This document shows, one piece after another, positions 52,912-61,929 of a stretch of 64,000 nucleotides of DNA. The translations under genes were made by a program, and so were the position numbers. The DNA comes from Mesoaciditoga lauensis cd-1655R = DSM 25116 (GTDB taxonomy: Bacteria; Thermotogota; Thermotogae; Mesoaciditogales; Mesoaciditogaceae). The notes below the pieces were generated by a model that saw only the letters and a program-made list of their open reading frames with translations, was not told where the DNA came from and did no database searches. The first letter of the stretch is position 1, and every line of letters begins with the position of its first letter. The stretch is from assembly GCF_000745455.1 (NCBI RefSeq), contig NZ_JQJI01000009.1, positions 1 through 64,000 of the forward strand, given 5' to 3'.

Positions 52912-52940
52912 TTGACTTTTTAAACTCATAGTGCTAAAAT
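52912..52940 (+). promoter_or_regulatory. Probable promoter of the lipoprotein cluster
   Basis: TTGACT (52912-52917), a 17 bp spacer and TAAAAT (52935-52940) lie about 150 bp upstream of the first gene. A small AAAAGG/CCTTTT hairpin with a T run (52949-52970) lies in the leader and might attenuate transcription. Confidence 0.5.
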
Positions 52941-53093
52941 TTTTAAACAAAAGGGGGGTAATCCTTTTTTTATTCATTGTTTTGCATTCGTTAACTTCGA
53001 AATAAAGGAAGACGCGTATTCTTCTACTTCGTAATCCCACATAATTTTCTTCTCAACTCTTACCTTCAATCTTTCAAAAGGGGGATTTCAATC

Positions 53094-54110
53094 ATGAAAA
53101 GATATCGTTTTTTAGTGTTAGCAATGAGTTTATCATTGTTAGTGATAGCATTGGTGTTGTCTGGATGTTTTCTACAAAAAACGTCATATAGTGTATCTGG
53201 ATATGTAAAAGATGGCAGTGGTAATCCTATAAGTGGGGTGAAGATAACATTCAGCAGAGGGTATTCATCTGTGATGACAGATTTGCAAGGTTATTGGATG
53301 AAAAAGGGATTGAAAGATCAAATAACTGTAACTCCATCAAGAAGCGGATGGATGTTTACTCCAGCTACTATAACCGTAAGTAGCACAAAAATGGACGTTA
53401 ATTTCACAGGTGAGCTGAAAAGTTGTATCTACAACCATCTCCTTCTTGTATATCCCAATACAGATGTAACTTATTATGAAAACGGAGTTCAGAAAACTTT
53501 TGAGGGTAGCATGAGTGAAGATTTAAAAAACACAGTGATAAAGGCTTTTAAGAATCTCCCAAATCTAATTTTAGACGGATCGGCTAGTGTAGTTCATTCC
53601 ACTTACAAAATTGTGGTGATATCCACTCCAATAGAAAAAATAGATAAATTAGGAGATTATTATTGGGTAAGCCCTCAAGATATTAAAACAGATCTTTCTT
53701 TATACGCTCCTGAAGGGAAATATGATTCTGTTCATGTAATTTGGTACAGTGGGCCTTTAAAAACGTACTTTGGATTAGGGGGAGTATTCATAAACAAGGG
53801 AAAGACTACATTTTCCAGCATTATAGCGGGTCAAGCATGGTGGTGGACAGATGCTGGGGGAAAATTGGGAGAAGTTTTTTTGCATGAATGGTTGCATGGT
53901 GTGTGTAGATTCTACAAAGAAAAAGGCTATCCAATGCCTGTTGGTGATGCGGATGGGGCAGATGAACATGGATACACATGGTCTAGGACAGATGGATGGA
54001 TGTCATACTACAGAGACTTAATGCGGGGAAAAGTTTGGGAGCCTACACTTTCGGAATATACTGGTATAACAAAAGAAGCATGGCTGAGTGGAACACCAAA
54101 TAATCAATAA
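53094..54110 (+). CDS. Lipoprotein with carboxypeptidase-regulatory-like domain and HEXXH metallopeptidase motif
   Basis: This 338-residue protein has a lipoprotein signal with lipobox LSGC (Cys25). Residues about 32-108 form a beta-sandwich-like domain ('YSVSGYVKDGSGNPISGVKI') of the carboxypeptidase-regulatory/Big type. Residues 110-338 form a separate domain containing 'EVFLHEWLHGVCRFYKEKGY', in which His264-Glu-Trp-Leu-His268 is an HEXXH zinc motif. A third ligand may come from 'GDADGADEHGYTW'. It is probably a surface zinc metallopeptidase of a family I do not recognise. The N-terminal domain is shared with the large protein at 54639. Confidence 0.65.
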   Translation: MKRYRFLVLAMSLSLLVIALVLSGCFLQKTSYSVSGYVKDGSGNPISGVKITFSRGYSSVMTDLQGYWMKKGLKDQITVTPSRSGWMFTPATITVSSTKMDVNFTGELKSCIYNHLLLVYPNTDVTYYENGVQKTFEGSMSEDLKNTVIKAFKNLPNLILDGSASVVHSTYKIVVISTPIEKIDKLGDYYWVSPQDIKTDLSLYAPEGKYDSVHVIWYSGPLKTYFGLGGVFINKGKTTFSSIIAGQAWWWTDAGGKLGEVFLHEWLHGVCRFYKEKGYPMPVGDADGADEHGYTWSRTDGWMSYYRDLMRGKVWEPTLSEYTGITKEAWLSGTPNNQ

Positions 54111-54146
54111 ATGTTGGGAAAATTCAAAAGGATAGGAGGGATCGAA

Positions 54147-54605
54147 GTGAAGAAATTACTCGTTTTTGCGTTGGTATTGGCAGTTTTGGCTGTAGTAATG
54201 TTTGGAGAAATTTCAATTGGTGGAGGAGTTGCAAGAGAAATTGGTGGATTAAACAGAACGATGCTTGAGGGACGTGTGACGTTCGGAAACTCAATTTCTA
54301 GTGACATAGTAGCTCAATTTTTTATGGGAAATTCTGCCTCCCAGTTGCAATTTTATACGTATATAAATTGGGAAGCTATCATCTCATATTTCCAAATATA
54401 CGTTGGATTCAGCCCAAATTGGTTTATCTCTTCAGATGGATTTTCATCGGAAGCGCTGCTAACAAATGGTTACGCTCATCTCGGAATAGGATTTGAATGC
54501 AAATTTATGAGAATGTATGGAGAAATAGTTGAACCTATAGTTTACATTCCACTTTCATTTGGAATGGTTCCAACAGCAGATGTAGGCATTCAATATCGTT
54601 TTTAA
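54147..54605 (+). CDS. Small exported protein, possible beta-barrel or surface protein
   Basis: This 152-residue protein starts at GTG (54147) behind AGGAGGG; the ATG at 54111 is in frame but has no ribosome site. A signal peptide (about 1-20, ending VVMFG) precedes a Gly-rich and aromatic-rich body with alternating pattern ('SISSDIVAQFFMGNSASQLQ', 'LGIGFECKFMRMYGEIVE') and a terminal 'DVGIQYRF' ending in Phe. This is reminiscent of outer-membrane barrels. I do not recognise the family. It sits between two lipoprotein genes and is probably cotranscribed. Confidence 0.6.
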   Translation: MKKLLVFALVLAVLAVVMFGEISIGGGVAREIGGLNRTMLEGRVTFGNSISSDIVAQFFMGNSASQLQFYTYINWEAIISYFQIYVGFSPNWFISSDGFSSEALLTNGYAHLGIGFECKFMRMYGEIVEPIVYIPLSFGMVPTADVGIQYRF

Positions 54606-54638
54606 GGACATTTTAATTAAAGATTGGGAGTGATGATG

Positions 54639-57600
54639 ATGAAAAAAAAGATATTTCTCCTTTATTTTATGATCATGATGATCATTTTAGCTCTTGCGTT
54701 AAGTGGGTGTATATTTACGTCGAATCATGCAAATATAATAACTCCACAGTACGTCTCTTTCATGAAAATAGCTAAAGAGAATGTGGTTAGAATTAGCTGG
54801 AAAGATCATCTTCCGGTAGGATATAATATACGCATTTTAGCCAAAACAAGTAATGAAAACACATTTTCAACATTGAAAACACTTTCTTACGATTCAACAA
54901 TGGCAACGATGATGATAGAGCCCAACGTGAAGTACGATGTAATTGTACAAGCTTTTATTGGAAGTAAAGAATTCAACAGTGTTCCTGCTGAGTTTATGTT
55001 TGCACAGAATCCTTTAACAGACGTGAAATTTTCATGTGATAATCATAATTATTATTTCCCAAAGGAATACTTCAACAAAAATGTTGAAATCACGTTTTCT
55101 AGTATTCAATCAACTCAAACTGCTTCTTATAAGGCCTTACGCATCACGATAGAAAATATTGCATCGCCTACAAATGTTTCTACATCGTCGCTTTCAAATA
55201 TAGAGAACACTACAGTAAGCACAACAGCGTATAATTTGGTTTACAAGATCTTCACTGATTCACTCGCGACGAATGATAATTCACCAGCACGAATTAATGT
55301 TAATACAGAAGTCTCACTGACTGCTGTAGTGGGAATGTACTACGTTCCTCCTTATTATACTATTCCTATACTAAAACGCTTCCATTTTTACAATACGACA
55401 AACGGTATTCCAATAATACCTTTCAGATTCAACAAAAGTAACGGGAACAAAAATTTCTTCCTGGTAGATCTTTTGTGGCTTCTTAGAGAGCACGTCGTAG
55501 AGTCTAATATGGTTTCTTTCTGGAGGAAAATTATATTTACAATAAGCGTTCCCGTGAAACTTCAATCTCACGTTGAAATAGAAAAATCTTCTCATTTTTC
55601 TTCAACAGCTGAAAATGCACTTGTGTTTATCCATGGCCTTTCAAATGAAAATGATTGGAACAATAATTCTACGTGGAGTCATTTTATGAATGAGATAAAT
55701 TCAAAAGCGGAAGAATTCAAGAATTTCAATATATACTACGTTGATTATGATACTCAATCAGAAAGCATTCGGCAATTCGCTTCTCAACTGGTAGAAGATT
55801 TCAATCACACATTTTCAAGATACAAGAACGTATATGTAGTGGCTCATAGCATGGGAGGTATGTTGGCCAGAGCATTACTTAACAACTCTTCGTTAAGCCA
55901 AGAAGTGTATGACAAAATAAAAGCGGTGATAACTCTCGATTCACCTTTGAATGGCTCTCCTTTTGCTTCCATAATTTGGACAGCTTCATCCAATATAAGT
56001 GTTCCATGGTTTGATAGATGGTATCATATAAATACAAATTGGTTGGATTTGCTTGCGCTAAGGAAGATTCTTTCATTGAACAATAAAACCTCTGATGAAG
56101 AAGTGATAGATGAAACTCCAGGAATAGTTAAGGCAGTTTTAGATATTTTGAACAGGAATCCACTTTTAATTGCATCTATGTTTTTAGATGATTATAACGA
56201 TATACAAATAACACCATTTCCTGGATTTCTTTCACTTCAATATGCGAATAAAGGTTATTTAGAAAACCTTCACTCCATTTCAGCGGATGTCGAATATGCG
56301 ACGAACGACAAAACTAGTTTTCCGGATGACAAATCATTGGAAAAATTAATCTGCGTCAATTCAACATTTGACACCCTTGATTCAGACACAGTGAAGGATA
56401 AAGGTCTTTATATTCTTATGAAATTAATGACCAAAATGGGAACGAAAATTGGCTATTCTTCTTCTGACCCAAATGTTTTAAACGATGGTATGGTCCCCCT
56501 ATGGAGCCAAAGTCTCGAAGGTTGCATGGAGACGAAATCCTTTTCGAATCTGAATTTGAATCATGAACAGATAACCACTAACTCAGAAGTTATAGAATGG
56601 GTATTAAACAAAATTTTGAGTCTAAATACATTGAAATATTACTCAATATCTGGATATGTCAAAGACACATCTGGTAATCCAGTGAGTGGGGTAATGATTT
56701 CATTCAGTGGAGGATATTCTTCAGTTACTACAGATCCTAACGGTCATTGGTCAAAAAATGGATTAAGTGGAAGTGTAGTTGTAACACCATCCAAGAGTGG
56801 ATGGACATTCACACCACCTAGCACAATCGTGACGAGTGCAAGAAGTGATGTTGATTTCATAGGAGTAAAAAACAATGTTGTAAACTTCCCGGATCCCAAT
56901 CTAGAAGCGTTAATAAGAAAAGCTATAAACAAACCAACGGGGCCTATATGCGAGTCCGATCTTTTACAGATAACATCCTTGAAATACGATTGGCCTGATA
57001 GTGATAAGAAAATATCCAATCTTGAAGGAATACAATACTGTATTAACCTTACCGATCTCGAATTAGAGGGAAATTCCATATTTGATATATCTCCATTGGC
57101 GAGTTTGACAAAATTAGCAATTTTAGATCTTCATTATAATCAAATCAGTGATATAACGCCCTTGCAAAACCTTACAAATCTCCAATGGCTTGCCATTGCG
57201 TATAATAACATCAATAGCATAACACCTTTAAAGAATTTGATCAATCTGAAGCACTTGGACTTCTCCTATAATGAAATCAGTGATATAACACCTATGCGAA
57301 ATCTAACAAATATAACAGAGCTTCATATAGGGGGGAATCCTATACCAGCGAGTAATTGGTCATTCATAAAGACATGGACGTGGCTTCAGGGATTAGGGAT
57401 AACAGCTATGAATCTGACAAACTCAGATATAACATTTTTATCCAATTTCGCTAATTTGCGATATCTTTATCTTTTCAATAACAAAATCATTGACGTGACG
57501 CCACTTCAAAATCTTATAAATCTTAAATTGTTACACCTTTGGAATAACCAAATCAGCGACATAACACCTTTGCAAAACCTTACAAATCTTCAGGAGTTGT

Positions 57601-58517
57601 ATCTTGGTAACAATCAAATTAGCGACATAACGCCGTTACAAAATCTTACAAATCTTCAGGGGTTATATCTTGATAGTAATCAAATAAGTAACGTGGCACC
57701 TCTTCAAGATCTGACAGGCCTTCAATATTTGAATCTCTGGAACAATCAAATCAGCGACATAGCGCCGTTGCAGAATCTGACAAACCTTCAATGGTTAGCC
57801 TTTGCATATAATAAAGTCAATAACATAGCGTCTTTGGAAAGTTTAAACAATCTGAAGTATTTAGATTTTTCTTACAATCAGATTGATGATATAACACCTA
57901 TACGAAATCTAACCAGCATAACAGAACTTCACATGGGAGGAAATCCAATACCAAAGAGCAATTGGTCATTTATAAAAACATGGACATGGCTTCAAGGATT
58001 TGGAATTGCCGCTATGAATCTCACGAATTCCGACATAACATTTTTGTCCAATTTCACGCATCTCCAACGCTTATGGCTTTATACAAATAAGATCAGTGAT
58101 ATAACGCCGTTGCAAAATCTTACAAATCTTCAGATGTTAAATCTTTCTCACAATCAAATCAGCGACATAACGCCGTTGCAAAATCTTACAAATCTTCAGG
58201 AGTTATATCTTAACAACAATCAAATCAGCGACATAACGCCGTTAGTAAATAATTCAGGTCTTGACAATGGTGATTATTTAGACATACGTTACAACCTTTT
58301 GGATTTAACGCCAGGTTCGATTGACATGAACAACATAAACACTTTAATAAACAGAGGAGTAAAAGTTGATTATCAACCACAAAACAGCTCTTATTCATCT
58401 GTTAAAGCGTACAAAAAGGCAGTCAGTGGTTACAAGTCTATCATGATGTCTCCTCCGTATTCTTTTCCAAAAATGAGAGATGAGCACATAATGCCTTTTG
58501 TGAAAAATGAAAAATGA
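54639..58517 (+). CDS. Giant lipoprotein: lipase-like alpha/beta hydrolase + carboxypeptidase-regulatory-like domain + internalin-type LRRs
   Basis: This protein has about 1292 residues. The start is one of three tandem ATGs behind GGGAGTGA; 54639 has the best spacing. The lipobox LSGC has Cys24. An N-terminal region of ~300 residues (possibly fibronectin-like near 40-110) precedes an alpha/beta hydrolase with 'ALVFIHGLSNENDW' (about 326), nucleophile Ser404 in 'VYVVAHSMGGMLARALL', and 'DGMVPLWSQ' plus 'LNHEQI' as likely Asp and His sites. A beta domain (about 668-744) shared with the protein at 53094 follows. Then come about 18-20 leucine-rich repeats of 22 residues ('NLTNLQELYLGNNQISDITP'). 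It should be a surface esterase with a binding array. Confidence 0.78.
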   Translation: MKKKIFLLYFMIMMIILALALSGCIFTSNHANIITPQYVSFMKIAKENVVRISWKDHLPVGYNIRILAKTSNENTFSTLKTLSYDSTMATMMIEPNVKYDVIVQAFIGSKEFNSVPAEFMFAQNPLTDVKFSCDNHNYYFPKEYFNKNVEITFSSIQSTQTASYKALRITIENIASPTNVSTSSLSNIENTTVSTTAYNLVYKIFTDSLATNDNSPARINVNTEVSLTAVVGMYYVPPYYTIPILKRFHFYNTTNGIPIIPFRFNKSNGNKNFFLVDLLWLLREHVVESNMVSFWRKIIFTISVPVKLQSHVEIEKSSHFSSTAENALVFIHGLSNENDWNNNSTWSHFMNEINSKAEEFKNFNIYYVDYDTQSESIRQFASQLVEDFNHTFSRYKNVYVVAHSMGGMLARALLNNSSLSQEVYDKIKAVITLDSPLNGSPFASIIWTASSNISVPWFDRWYHINTNWLDLLALRKILSLNNKTSDEEVIDETPGIVKAVLDILNRNPLLIASMFLDDYNDIQITPFPGFLSLQYANKGYLENLHSISADVEYATNDKTSFPDDKSLEKLICVNSTFDTLDSDTVKDKGLYILMKLMTKMGTKIGYSSSDPNVLNDGMVPLWSQSLEGCMETKSFSNLNLNHEQITTNSEVIEWVLNKILSLNTLKYYSISGYVKDTSGNPVSGVMISFSGGYSSVTTDPNGHWSKNGLSGSVVVTPSKSGWTFTPPSTIVTSARSDVDFIGVKNNVVNFPDPNLEALIRKAINKPTGPICESDLLQITSLKYDWPDSDKKISNLEGIQYCINLTDLELEGNSIFDISPLASLTKLAILDLHYNQISDITPLQNLTNLQWLAIAYNNINSITPLKNLINLKHLDFSYNEISDITPMRNLTNITELHIGGNPIPASNWSFIKTWTWLQGLGITAMNLTNSDITFLSNFANLRYLYLFNNKIIDVTPLQNLINLKLLHLWNNQISDITPLQNLTNLQELYLGNNQISDITPLQNLTNLQGLYLDSNQISNVAPLQDLTGLQYLNLWNNQISDIAPLQNLTNLQWLAFAYNKVNNIASLESLNNLKYLDFSYNQIDDITPIRNLTSITELHMGGNPIPKSNWSFIKTWTWLQGFGIAAMNLTNSDITFLSNFTHLQRLWLYTNKISDITPLQNLTNLQMLNLSHNQISDITPLQNLTNLQELYLNNNQISDITPLVNNSGLDNGDYLDIRYNLLDLTPGSIDMNNINTLINRGVKVDYQPQNSSYSSVKAYKKAVSGYKSIMMSPPYSFPKMRDEHIMPFVKNEK
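57183..58095 (+). repeat. Internal duplication in the LRR array
   Basis: A block of about 300 bp from 57183 recurs about 606 bp later (from 57789), including the non-LRR insert 'GGNPIPASNWSFIKTWTWLQ' (57330-57395) and 'GGNPIPKSNWSFIKTWTWLQ' (57936-58001). Single 66 bp LRR units around it are nearly identical at DNA level, for instance CAAATCAGCGACATAAC repeated near 57549, 58156 and 58219. Confidence 0.85.
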
Positions 58518-58573
58518 TTAAGAAATGAGTCTCTCTCAAATTTGGTAAAGACCCAGTTTAATGATTTAACACG

Positions 58574-58599
58574 AAAAAGCCCTGCATTACGCAGGGCTT
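58574..58599 (-). terminator. Intrinsic terminator of the etf-glcD operon
   Basis: AAGCCCTGC (58577-58585) pairs with GCAGGGCTT (58591-58599). On the minus strand the stem is followed by TTTTTC, just beyond the glcD stop at 58621. Confidence 0.82.
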
Positions 58600-58620
58600 A
58601 AAAAACAGGTGATACAGCTC

Positions 58621-60036
58621 TTAAAACAACTTTCCAGGATTCATGATCCCGTTTGGATCAAAGAAGGCCTTTAGTCCTTTCATGATTTCATACTGCTTTG
58701 TCTTCGTTTCTTTGAGAAGTTCCTTTTTCAAAAATCCTATTCCGTGTTCACCACTAACCGCTCCACCAAGCTTTGCGGCTTCCATGGCGATCTTGGATAA
58801 GATTTCTTCTGAAAGCGCTTTCCATTCATTCAGTTCCATTTCTTTTGGCTTCATGGGAGCGGGGTGAAGGTTTCCATCCGCCGCGTGGCCAGCCACGGGT
58901 ATTTGCACTTTGTACTCCCTGGATATTTTTGAAATGTAATCCATTATCTTTGGAATCTCAGAAGTCGGTAACACAACGTCTCCAGTTGGTGTGTGGGGTT
59001 CAAAGGCCTTTATTCCTTCAAGCCAATTCCTTCTCATTCGCCATATCTTTTCCGAATTTGTTCTGTTGTCTGCGATAAATACATCCATTGCCCCTCCATC
59101 TATGAGAGCTTTTCCTGCCTTTTCGTAAACGCTTTCAAGTTCTTCCTTATCGGGACCTTCGTATTGGATTATCAGGTAGGAACCAGCTTTTTCTTGAAAA
59201 GGAAGTGTGATGTTGTTGTATTTTGAACCCAAAATCACCGACGTGTCATCTATGAATTCCACCGCACTTGGTAGCATTCTGCTTTCTGTTATCAGAGGGC
59301 CAACGTTTGAAATTGCTGTGTAAATGTCTTTGAAAGGAGCCAACAAATCCACCGTTTTTCCTGGAAGCGGTATAAGATTTAGGAATATCTTGGTGAAGAT
59401 GCCAAGAGTTCCTTCCGAACCAACAAGAAGCCTTGTTATGTCGTAACCGCTTGAATCTTTTCTTCGTTTCCCACCGAATTGCACGATCTCTCCATTTGGC
59501 AGAACGGCCTCAATTCCAAGAACATGATGTGCGGTGTTTCCGTACTTTATAACTTTGCTACCGCCCGCATTTGTGGCAACGTTTCCTCCAACAAAACTCG
59601 TTTCCACACTCATCGGATACCCAGCGTAGTACAATCCATCTTCCGCCACTCTTCGGCAAAGATCGTTCGTTACAACTCCTGGTTCTGCAACCGCTACAAG
59701 GTTGGTTTTATCTATTTCCAAAATCGCATTCATTTTTTCCATCGAAATAACTATCCCACCATAAATTGGAACAGCTGCGCCTGCCAATCCACTACCAGCG
59801 CCGCGTGGGGTTATTGGGATTCTTTCTTGATTCGCGAATTTCAATATTTTGGAGATCTGCTCCGCATTTTCGGGCTTTACCACCACATCTGGCATATGGG
59901 CGTAGTAATCCCCTCCGCTCTCATCTCGCGAATAGTTGTCAAGAGCTTCGCGATCTTCATAGATGACGCCATTTTCTCCAACTATTTTTCTGAGCTCCTT
60001 GACCATCCCAGGAGTTATTTTTCCAAATTCACTCAT
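58621..60036 (-). CDS. FAD-linked 2-hydroxyacid dehydrogenase (GlcD/D-lactate dehydrogenase family)
   Basis: This 471-residue flavoprotein belongs to the FAD_binding_4/GlcD family, which oxidises D-lactate or glycolate. The ATG at 60036 is chosen since GGGTGAGG lies just before it and the gene then overlaps etfA by 8 bp. The FAD domain has 'VVKPENAEQISKILKFANQE', 'ITPRGAGSGLAGAAVPIYGG' and 'YPMSVETSFVGGNVATNAGG'. The C-terminal domain has 'VAGHAADGNLHPAPM' and 'GGAVSGEHGIGFLKKELLKE'. Linked to etfB-etfA, it most likely is the dehydrogenase of an Etf-coupled lactate dehydrogenase. Lactate is also released by MurQ. Confidence 0.87.
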   Translation of the reverse strand: MSEFGKITPGMVKELRKIVGENGVIYEDREALDNYSRDESGGDYYAHMPDVVVKPENAEQISKILKFANQERIPITPRGAGSGLAGAAVPIYGGIVISMEKMNAILEIDKTNLVAVAEPGVVTNDLCRRVAEDGLYYAGYPMSVETSFVGGNVATNAGGSKVIKYGNTAHHVLGIEAVLPNGEIVQFGGKRRKDSSGYDITRLLVGSEGTLGIFTKIFLNLIPLPGKTVDLLAPFKDIYTAISNVGPLITESRMLPSAVEFIDDTSVILGSKYNNITLPFQEKAGSYLIIQYEGPDKEELESVYEKAGKALIDGGAMDVFIADNRTNSEKIWRMRRNWLEGIKAFEPHTPTGDVVLPTSEIPKIMDYISKISREYKVQIPVAGHAADGNLHPAPMKPKEMELNEWKALSEEILSKIAMEAAKLGGAVSGEHGIGFLKKELLKETKTKQYEIMKGLKAFFDPNGIMNPGKLF

Positions 60037-61045
60037 TTTCCTCACCCTTATGACCAATTTTCTTCAACAGTGCTGGCAATATTTCTAAGGCATCTCCCAC
60101 AACACCAAAATCCGCCACTTTGAAAATGGGGGCATCCGGATCTTTGTTGACGGCCACAACTATTTCAGATGAAGACATCCCTGCAATATGTTGAACTGCC
60201 CCGGAGATACCGAGAGCCATATAAAAATGTGGACTGACGGTTTTCCCAGAAAGACCTATTTGGTGAGAATAAGGAATCCATCCCATATCCACGGCTGGTC
60301 GAGAAGCTCCAACTGATCCATCAAGAACTTTGGCGAGATCGTAAAGCATTTTGAAATTCTTTTCATCTTTCATGCCCTTTCCACCAGCAATTATCACATC
60401 CGCTTCTTGGATTGGCGAATCTGAGCTTTCGTCTTTTTCAAAGGAAATCCATTTGTACCTGGATTTGTAAATTTCTTGAGGGTATTCTTTTGAAATGACA
60501 TTTCCGCTCTTTGAACTATCTCTTTCAAGTGGCTTTTTGGATTTTGGCCTTACCGTTGCCATCTGAGGTCGATGTTTGGGGGTTTTTATCGTGGCCATGA
60601 CATTTCCGCCGATGGCAGGTCTTGTTTGAAGCAAAATTCTTTCGTTCAGATCCACATCCAATTCCGTACAATCTGCCGTCAATCCAGTTCCAAGTTTTGC
60701 CGCCAGTACAGGCATTAGGGTTCTTCCATACGTGGTAGCAGAAGCTATTAATATTTCTGGCTTATACTCATTTACAAGAGATTCGCATATTCTGGCATGA
60801 ACATCTGGCAAAAAGTGTTCTAAGTTAGGATCGTCAACAACGTAAACTTCATCTGCACCGTATTCGAAAAGGCTTTGCACCTTTCCCTTGATGTCTCTTC
60901 CCAAAACAACGCTGCAAAGCTTTACTCCCAGTTTCTCTGAAAGTTTCTTCCCCCATGCCAGCAGCTCGTATGATACGGAACTTATCTCACCATTTCTTAC
61001 TTCACCTAACGTCCACACGTTTTTATAATCTTCAATAGCCATCAT
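60029..61045 (-). CDS. etfA: Electron transfer flavoprotein alpha subunit
   Basis: This 338-residue subunit carries FAD and passes electrons between its partner dehydrogenase and an acceptor. The C-terminal FAD domain is diagnostic: 'GASRPAVDMGWIPYSHQIGL', 'SGKTVSPHFYMALGISGAVQ', 'HIAGMSSSEIVVAVNKDPDA' and 'PIFKVADFGVVGDALEILPA'. The N-terminal domain pairs with EtfB. There is no N-terminal ferredoxin-like Cys cluster. It overlaps etfB by 4 bp and glcD by 8 bp. Confidence 0.94.
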   Translation of the reverse strand: MMAIEDYKNVWTLGEVRNGEISSVSYELLAWGKKLSEKLGVKLCSVVLGRDIKGKVQSLFEYGADEVYVVDDPNLEHFLPDVHARICESLVNEYKPEILIASATTYGRTLMPVLAAKLGTGLTADCTELDVDLNERILLQTRPAIGGNVMATIKTPKHRPQMATVRPKSKKPLERDSSKSGNVISKEYPQEIYKSRYKWISFEKDESSDSPIQEADVIIAGGKGMKDEKNFKMLYDLAKVLDGSVGASRPAVDMGWIPYSHQIGLSGKTVSPHFYMALGISGAVQHIAGMSSSEIVVAVNKDPDAPIFKVADFGVVGDALEILPALLKKIGHKGEENE

Positions 61046-61833
61046 AGAACTCCCCTCGATTTCATGAATTTCACGATCTCATCTGCGGCAAGTTCAGCGT
61101 TCTTCGCCTTTATCACTGTCCCGGCTCTTGAAAGTTTTGGATAGAAAACCTTCACAACCCTTGTTGGGGAACCTGAAAGGCCTATTTTATCTAATGGGGC
61201 ATCGATATCGGTTGAAGTCAAAACCGGAATTGGCGAATCCTTGGCTTTGATCTTTCCGGAAAGATTTGGGATTCGAGGTTCGTTTATTTCTTTGACCACG
61301 CTTAGGAGAACGGGTAGTTCCACTTCTACAGTTTCTTCACCACCTTCTATAGCGCGACGAACTCTGATTATTCCGTTTCCAACTTTTTCAATTTTGCTCA
61401 CATATGTGACTATGGGGATATCAAGTTGAGTTGCAACTGATGGACCAACCTGTCCCGTTTCCCCATCTGTGGCACGCTCTCCCGAAAAGATTATGTCAAA
61501 GTCTCCCAAATGTCGTATTGTAGCAGAAAGCGTGTAGGCTGTTGACAAAGTATCAGCTCCGGCGAACTTTCTATCCGATACGAGATAACCTTCATCGCAT
61601 CCCATCGATATCGCTTCTTTTATCGCATCGATCGCTTGTGGGGGTCCCATGGATATGACCGTTACGTGTACATCTTCAAACTCTTCCTTCAAGCGGATTG
61701 CCTCTTCAACCGCGTACATGTCAAGGGGGTTCATCTCGGCATCGGTTGCGCTTCTTATCATTGTGCCTGTTTCTTCGTCCATTTTCACATTGTCAGACGC
61801 CGGCACCTGTTTCACTAAAACCGCTATTTTCAT
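61042..61833 (-). CDS. etfB: Electron transfer flavoprotein beta subunit
   Basis: This 263-residue subunit has 'MKIAVLVKQVPASDNVKMDE', 'MNPLDMYAVEEAIRLKEEFE', 'VTVISMGPPQAIDAIKEAIS' and 'FSGERATDGETGQVGPSVAT', the nucleotide-binding loop (DGETGQV) that in bifurcating Etfs holds the second FAD. This makes a bifurcating or confurcating type possible. It is the first gene of the etfB-etfA-glcD operon, behind a promoter with a palindromic operator. Confidence 0.94.
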   Translation of the reverse strand: MKIAVLVKQVPASDNVKMDEETGTMIRSATDAEMNPLDMYAVEEAIRLKEEFEDVHVTVISMGPPQAIDAIKEAISMGCDEGYLVSDRKFAGADTLSTAYTLSATIRHLGDFDIIFSGERATDGETGQVGPSVATQLDIPIVTYVSKIEKVGNGIIRVRRAIEGGEETVEVELPVLLSVVKEINEPRIPNLSGKIKAKDSPIPVLTSTDIDAPLDKIGLSGSPTRVVKVFYPKLSRAGTVIKAKNAELAADEIVKFMKSRGVL

Positions 61834-61858
61834 GCGATCACCCTTTCGAAAGCGTTAC

Positions 61859-61873
61859 ATAACATTATGTTAT
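61859..61873. promoter_or_regulatory. Palindrome upstream of etfB
   Basis: ATAACATTATGTTAT (7+1+7) lies 26-40 bp before the etfB start, next to the second palindrome at 61875. It is a possible operator. Confidence 0.4.
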
Positions 61874-61874
61874 A

Positions 61875-61886
61875 TTGTACGTACAA
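61875..61886. promoter_or_regulatory. GntR-like operator candidate at the etf operon
   Basis: TTGTACGTACAA is a perfect palindrome sharing the half site TTGTA with the murQ operator at 21129-21142. It begins 8 bp downstream of the -10 box of the etf promoter, a position similar to that at murQ. Confidence 0.5.
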
Positions 61887-61894
61887 GTATCTTA

Positions 61895-61923
61895 ATTATA
61901 TACAAATCTGGCAAAAAGATCAA
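61895..61923 (-). promoter_or_regulatory. Promoter of the etfB-etfA-glcD operon
   Basis: On the minus strand, TTGATC (61923-61918), a 17 bp spacer and TATAAT (61900-61895) lie between the rhamnulokinase stop and etfB. The etf operon therefore has its own promoter. Confidence 0.65.
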
Positions 61924-61929
61924 TCGATT

